Source of the DNA: Nageia nagi
Lineage: Eukaryota; Pinophyta
DNA: 64,000 nt
Direction: 5' to 3'
Assembly (NCBI GenBank): GCA_050084985.1
Contig: JBITNC010000001.1
Coordinates: forward strand, 163,680,001 to 163,744,000
Positions within the stretch are counted from its first letter, which is position 1. Each line of letters opens with the position of its first letter. Below, one piece after another: positions 60,089 through 64,000 of the stretch. The position numbers and the translations under genes are program-made. A model generated the notes under the pieces. The model saw only the letters and a program-made list of their open reading frames with translations. It was not told the DNA's origin and did not search any database.

Positions 60089-60145
60089 CTGGCAATGTAG
60101 TAGGGTCTGACTCATTTTTGAAATCCACCCATCTCGTTTCTTTTA
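60089..60145 (-). CDS. NDUFAF2-like exon a (most 5' exon found)
   Basis: The 57-nt exon lies between acceptor 'tttgattgcag' and donor GTCAGC on the minus strand. It encodes KETRWVDFKNESDPTTLP plus one base of a valine codon completed in exon b. The K-E-x-R-W-V segment and the following acidic D-P-T-x-x-P run match the region just before the P-V-E-W signature in plant NDUFAF2-like proteins. It begins with the last two bases of a split codon, so at least one earlier exon with the start codon and the GN-x-Y region exists. I did not find it between 60146 and 64000. Confidence 0.85.
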
Positions 60146-63140
60146 CTGCAATCAAAGAGAATAACTAAAATAGAAACAACATAAAATCAAAGACATTACA
60201 TGTTATTACAAAATGAAATACTGAATGATATCTCTTCTAACTTGCATACATGACTCTTGAAGAATAGTGACAAATAACAACGCTTACAACACTCTCTTGG
60301 AAACACCTAACAAGCTCTTCAAATTGGTTTTGAAATATAAAGGAAGAGGTCATAGTGCTTTTCATATGCACTTAACCTAGAATATTCGGGTTTTACAATA
60401 TAATTTACAATTGCCCATGCTTAGAACACTCCCCTGAAAACTCCTTATAAGCTCTTCAACTTGGTGGAAAGCCAGAGTAAGAGGCATTTTTTCTATATAA
60501 ACTTAACCAAGAAATATTTGGTTTCTATAATTTCCACCTACTTTGCCATTAATTGCCCAACAGCTAGAACATGGTGTACAAAGGATTTCTGATCCGCTTT
60601 TTCAATTTTGAACAAACTTCCACTCTTGAATTTTTACCCCATAATTTCTTGCATTTTAGAAGCAAATAATTTTCTTCAATAACATGCTTTACATATATCC
60701 ATTGTTCCAAGATTATGAATTCTCTGCAGTCAGTACCCCTGCAAATGTGTGGAACAGATGAAAATATTGTGGGGATGTATCCGAATTTTTCTCTAGATGG
60801 CTTGAAGATGTCTTCACTGTAGCTCATATTCTCATTCAGATGCATATGGAATGCCTAAGCATCCGTCAAGAACCACTGTCGTTGTTTTTCCACCACCATC
60901 AACATCTTTACTATGACAGTGAGAACATCATTATTTTTATGTATTGAACAGACTATGATTTCTAGGCATAGATGAATCAGCAAAGGCTTGTTTTACTACA
61001 AGTCTGGTCAAAGGATTGAAATTAACAAAAGTAAATATTTGAATTAATCAGTAATATTAATTGAAAATTTCCCTTGTTAATCCAAGAGGGCTGTATATGC
61101 CAACACATCTTGTAGATGTTGTGACTTAGATCAAGGAGATTTACCACAATTGCTAAATTGCATTACTGGGACATCACTTATAATAGATCGTTGTTGCTTC
61201 AGTTATCAGACTAACGCTATTTTATAAAGTCTACTATTGCCAAATATAGTGATATCAGTAAGGTGAAATTTCCCCATTCCACAAGAAGCTCTTACATGCT
61301 AATAGGTGTTGAGCATGCTATGACAAAAATCAAGGCATTTACCACTACATGATATTGTATCACTAAGGCTTCATTTAGAATAGCTATTGTTGCTTTAATT
61401 ATTATATTAACACCATTTCCTCAAGCATATTATTGCCATGTCTTTAGATCATCAAAGTTGTCAGGATCAATATCACTCTTTCTCATCTATCACACTAAAA
61501 ATAGTAGTGTCTCTCCTAGACTTGAATGCAATTGAGCACAACCTTTAAGAGATCTTTTCACTAGGACAATCTCATTACATACTCTCCATGCCACATATTG
61601 GCCCTACACCTTCACAAGAGCTTCCACTACCATGCCTTTTGAATCTCCTATGTAGCATCAAGCATCCTTTTCTTCACCACAATTGGTTGAGTAAGCCACC
61701 TATTTTAAGTGTCCTTATGAAAGTTAGGGAAGTCAATTTTGTAAACTGATCATCCTTTTTCTTCATTTTTATTTGTAACCATTGCTAAATGATAAACAAT
61801 ATTAAAAAATATCATGACAGTAGTCAGTGAGACATTTAATGTTGGTACAACTCTCCATACAACCCTGACCTTTCAGCTCCTTAAGTTTTTACCATCTCTT
61901 TCTCAAATGTGGAACTGGATTATCAATGCAGGATAACAATTTTTGCCTACTATCCAATCAAGCATTGAGTTTGTCTTCTCTCTCAAGATTCATTAGTCAT
62001 AACATCTTAATTTAAACATTAAAAACACAATTAGAAATTAAAAACATGATTGTCTTATCTATCATCATCAATTATGTAACAAATTTAGAATTTCAGTATA
62101 AAATTGAAACATGATGTATTCATTATGAGCCATGATGCCATTAAGTTTGAATATTAAACGTTATAAACAATAATCTATAGCCTATGATATGAATAGTCTA
62201 ATTACCAAATAGAAGTCTACAAATAAATACTGAAGACTGAAAACTGAAATCAAAATACTAATAACTATGGCTTTGTGGGTTCATGTGGTAGGATGCCCTT
62301 TGTTGGGCTACCTTCATCATCAGATCTCTTAGATCAACATCCCGAAGGGTAGCTAGAGACTGCTTGTATATTGGCTTAACTCTCTCTCATAGATGAAGAG
62401 AGTTGTGAATTGCAATTAACTTCTCTGCTCTACAAGAGGTAAGTTTATTCCTCCTCACACTATGGATGAAGCTATATATGGATCAATTTCTCTCAACATC
62501 ATAGGAACTAGCAACCTTAGAAAGAAGCCTCACCACAAGATGACACATGTTTGGTGCATCCTTCTCAAATAGCTACCACCATTCACAAGGGATCAGATTG
62601 GGAAATAGTAGCCATATCCTCTCTACAATCTAGTTGGCTAAAAATAAGGCCCCTAAGATTTACAAATTTTAGCCACTAATCTCTAGGTATCTATACCTCT
62701 TGAGGAAAGTACATCTTTAGAAAAGCATTCAAAAACTTTTCTCACAAATTTCTTCAAAATATTTACAAGCATCTACAAATCCTCCAATATACTTACTCAA
62801 TGACACAACAAATTGGTTAATAATGTACAATGATTTTTTTATGTACAATTAATACACAAGATAACTAAAGCTATAGTGACTATAACAAATATAAAATAAG
62901 ACATTCTACTAATAAATACACCATAATGGTACATATGCTAAAATTTTCGAAAACTCATGAGTACATTGTTGTATATGTCCATAATCACATGTACAACAGC
63001 AATATCTTTAGACTATGCTCTAATATTGACAACATATCTATCCACCAAACACCATGCATGTGAATTATAAATAAGTTTACAGCATGAAGGTATGATGGCT
63101 AATAAAACAATTTACAGAACTGAAAAACATCCTTCAAAAC
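60146..63140 (-). other. Upstream intron sequence, no recognised feature
   Basis: This is AT-rich, apparently unique sequence. A 93-codon minus-strand ORF at 60564-60845 shows no motif. It leads to the minisatellite at 63141. Confidence 0.45.
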
Positions 63141-63488
63141 AATGCAATAAATAATGCAACTCACGAGTACAATGCAATAAATAATGCAACTCACGAGTAC
63201 AATGCAATAAATAATGCAACTCACGAGTAAAATGCAATAAATAATGCAACTCACGAGTACAATGCAATAAATAATGCAACTCACGAGTACAATGCAATAA
63301 ATAATGCAACTCACGAGTAAAATGCAATAAATAATGCAACTCACGAGTACAATGCAATAAATAATGCAACTCACAAGTACAATGCAATAAATAATGCAAC
63401 TCACGAGTAAAATGCAATAAATAATGCAACTCACGAGTACAATGCAATAAATAATGCAACTCATGAGTACAATGCAATAGATAATGCT
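63141..63488. repeat. 30-bp minisatellite with a 90-bp higher-order period
   Basis: Eleven complete 30-bp units (63141-63470) and a partial twelfth share 'aatgcaataaataatgcaac' followed by 'tcacgagta' and a last base. The last base runs C, C, A in the first nine units, giving three near-identical 90-bp blocks. Rare variants are tcacaagtac at 63371-63380 and tcatgagtac at 63461-63470. Because 30 is divisible by 3 and there is no stop, two minus-strand frames stay open through the array, but the resulting proteins are artefacts. Confidence 0.95.
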
Positions 63489-64000
63489 CAGATTTGGCAA
63501 GGCCACTTATGACTTGGACTCGAGACTTAGCAAAACTCAATTAAAAAAAAAAAAAAAATTCCATGCATATTAGTATCACAATTAATCAATATTATACAAA
63601 TCAAAAACTAATGGTATAAGTTGGAGTTCAATGGTTGTATTCCTTGAGTTGGAGATGAGATTCAAATACCAAGGGGGTGAGATCACCTTGAAGGGAATGA
63701 AAGAGCATTACCCTCAATAAGGAACATCAAACACATTGGAGGTAGTGTATGATGGATTTTTGAGGAGAATTTTGTTCCAGAAAGGATGAGGACCTCAATA
63801 TGCAGCGGGAGGTATCTGATTTTTGTGGGCATGAAGCAGATCTTGATCTAGGATCTAGTGTGAAGACCATTTGGAGTTCCCAGCACTCAGTTTTAAGCTC
63901 CCAAGGTGAACGTCCAGCTTTTGAGAGACTATGGAGGAGTCTTGAGCATCAGATCCAGTGGCAAACAACCTTAGGGAGGGACGTCCACCTCCTAGGGCAT
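63489..64000. other. Unassigned sequence after the minisatellite
   Basis: An A-run of about 16-17 bases lies near 63543-63559. The remainder has no conserved ORF or recognised repeat partner. Confidence 0.4.

Noticed and set aside
63141-63488. Regular 30-bp repeats resembling a CRISPR array
   Set aside because: Units are directly adjacent with no unique spacers, and the context is plant nuclear DNA.
63099-63540. Two overlapping minus-strand ORFs of 135 and 142 codons
   Set aside because: They are open only because the 30-bp repeat is a multiple of three without stops; the peptide repeats are low-complexity artefacts.

Overview
This window looks like nuclear DNA from a seed plant with a very large genome, most likely a gymnosperm such as a conifer. 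That is an inference from old, deeply nested LTR retrotransposons, many solo LTRs and a gene with giant introns. No bacterial-style gene, rRNA, tRNA or CRISPR array was seen.

The only host gene I can support is on the minus strand. Four short, phase-compatible exons (60089-60145, 29309-29361, 27066-27117, 20350-20415) join into a stretch of about 75 codons resembling NDUFAF2 (mimitin), a mitochondrial complex I assembly factor. Its introns here are about 30.7 kb, 2.2 kb and 6.7 kb. The first and last exons were not found; the first is probably beyond 64000 and the last is left of 20350 or outside the window.

Almost everything else is transposons. I use letters for families defined only within this window. 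Family A is a Ty3/gypsy-type element (LTR about 1.2 kb, initiator-Met primer site, gag and protease but no reverse transcriptase): a near-complete copy at 4965-10202 and solo LTRs at 331-1559 and 36868-38927. Family C is a related LTR group (1-1695 minus strand, 2239-2911, 21648-22566, 54118-55210 minus strand, 55990-57120). Family D is a 6-kb element with TG/CA ends and 5-bp target duplications, but with no LTR pair I can see. It has a hairpin array, a TATA box and one long broken ORF, and is present twice (12957-18964 and 31494-39265). Family E is a minus-strand LTR with a U3 of about 2.8 kb built largely of 180-bp repeats (2912-11616 interrupted by A; 39271-43153). A copia-like minus-strand element lies at 20947-23806.

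The giant intron (29362-60088) holds D copy 2 (with a solo A LTR inside it, itself carrying a reversed solo LTR), E copy 2, and a plus-strand gypsy pol pseudogene split by a hAT DNA transposon (43283-47520) and by a minus-strand gag-only element (about 48999-51660). An unidentified ORF, C LTRs and unique AT-rich sequence follow. A 30-bp minisatellite with a 90-bp higher-order period lies in the upstream intron at 63141-63488.

The most unusual signals are the 30-bp (ten-codon) repeats found both inside LTRs and at the 3' end of internal regions, the regularly placed palindromes in family D, the 180-bp U3 repeats in family E, and the 30.7-kb intron.
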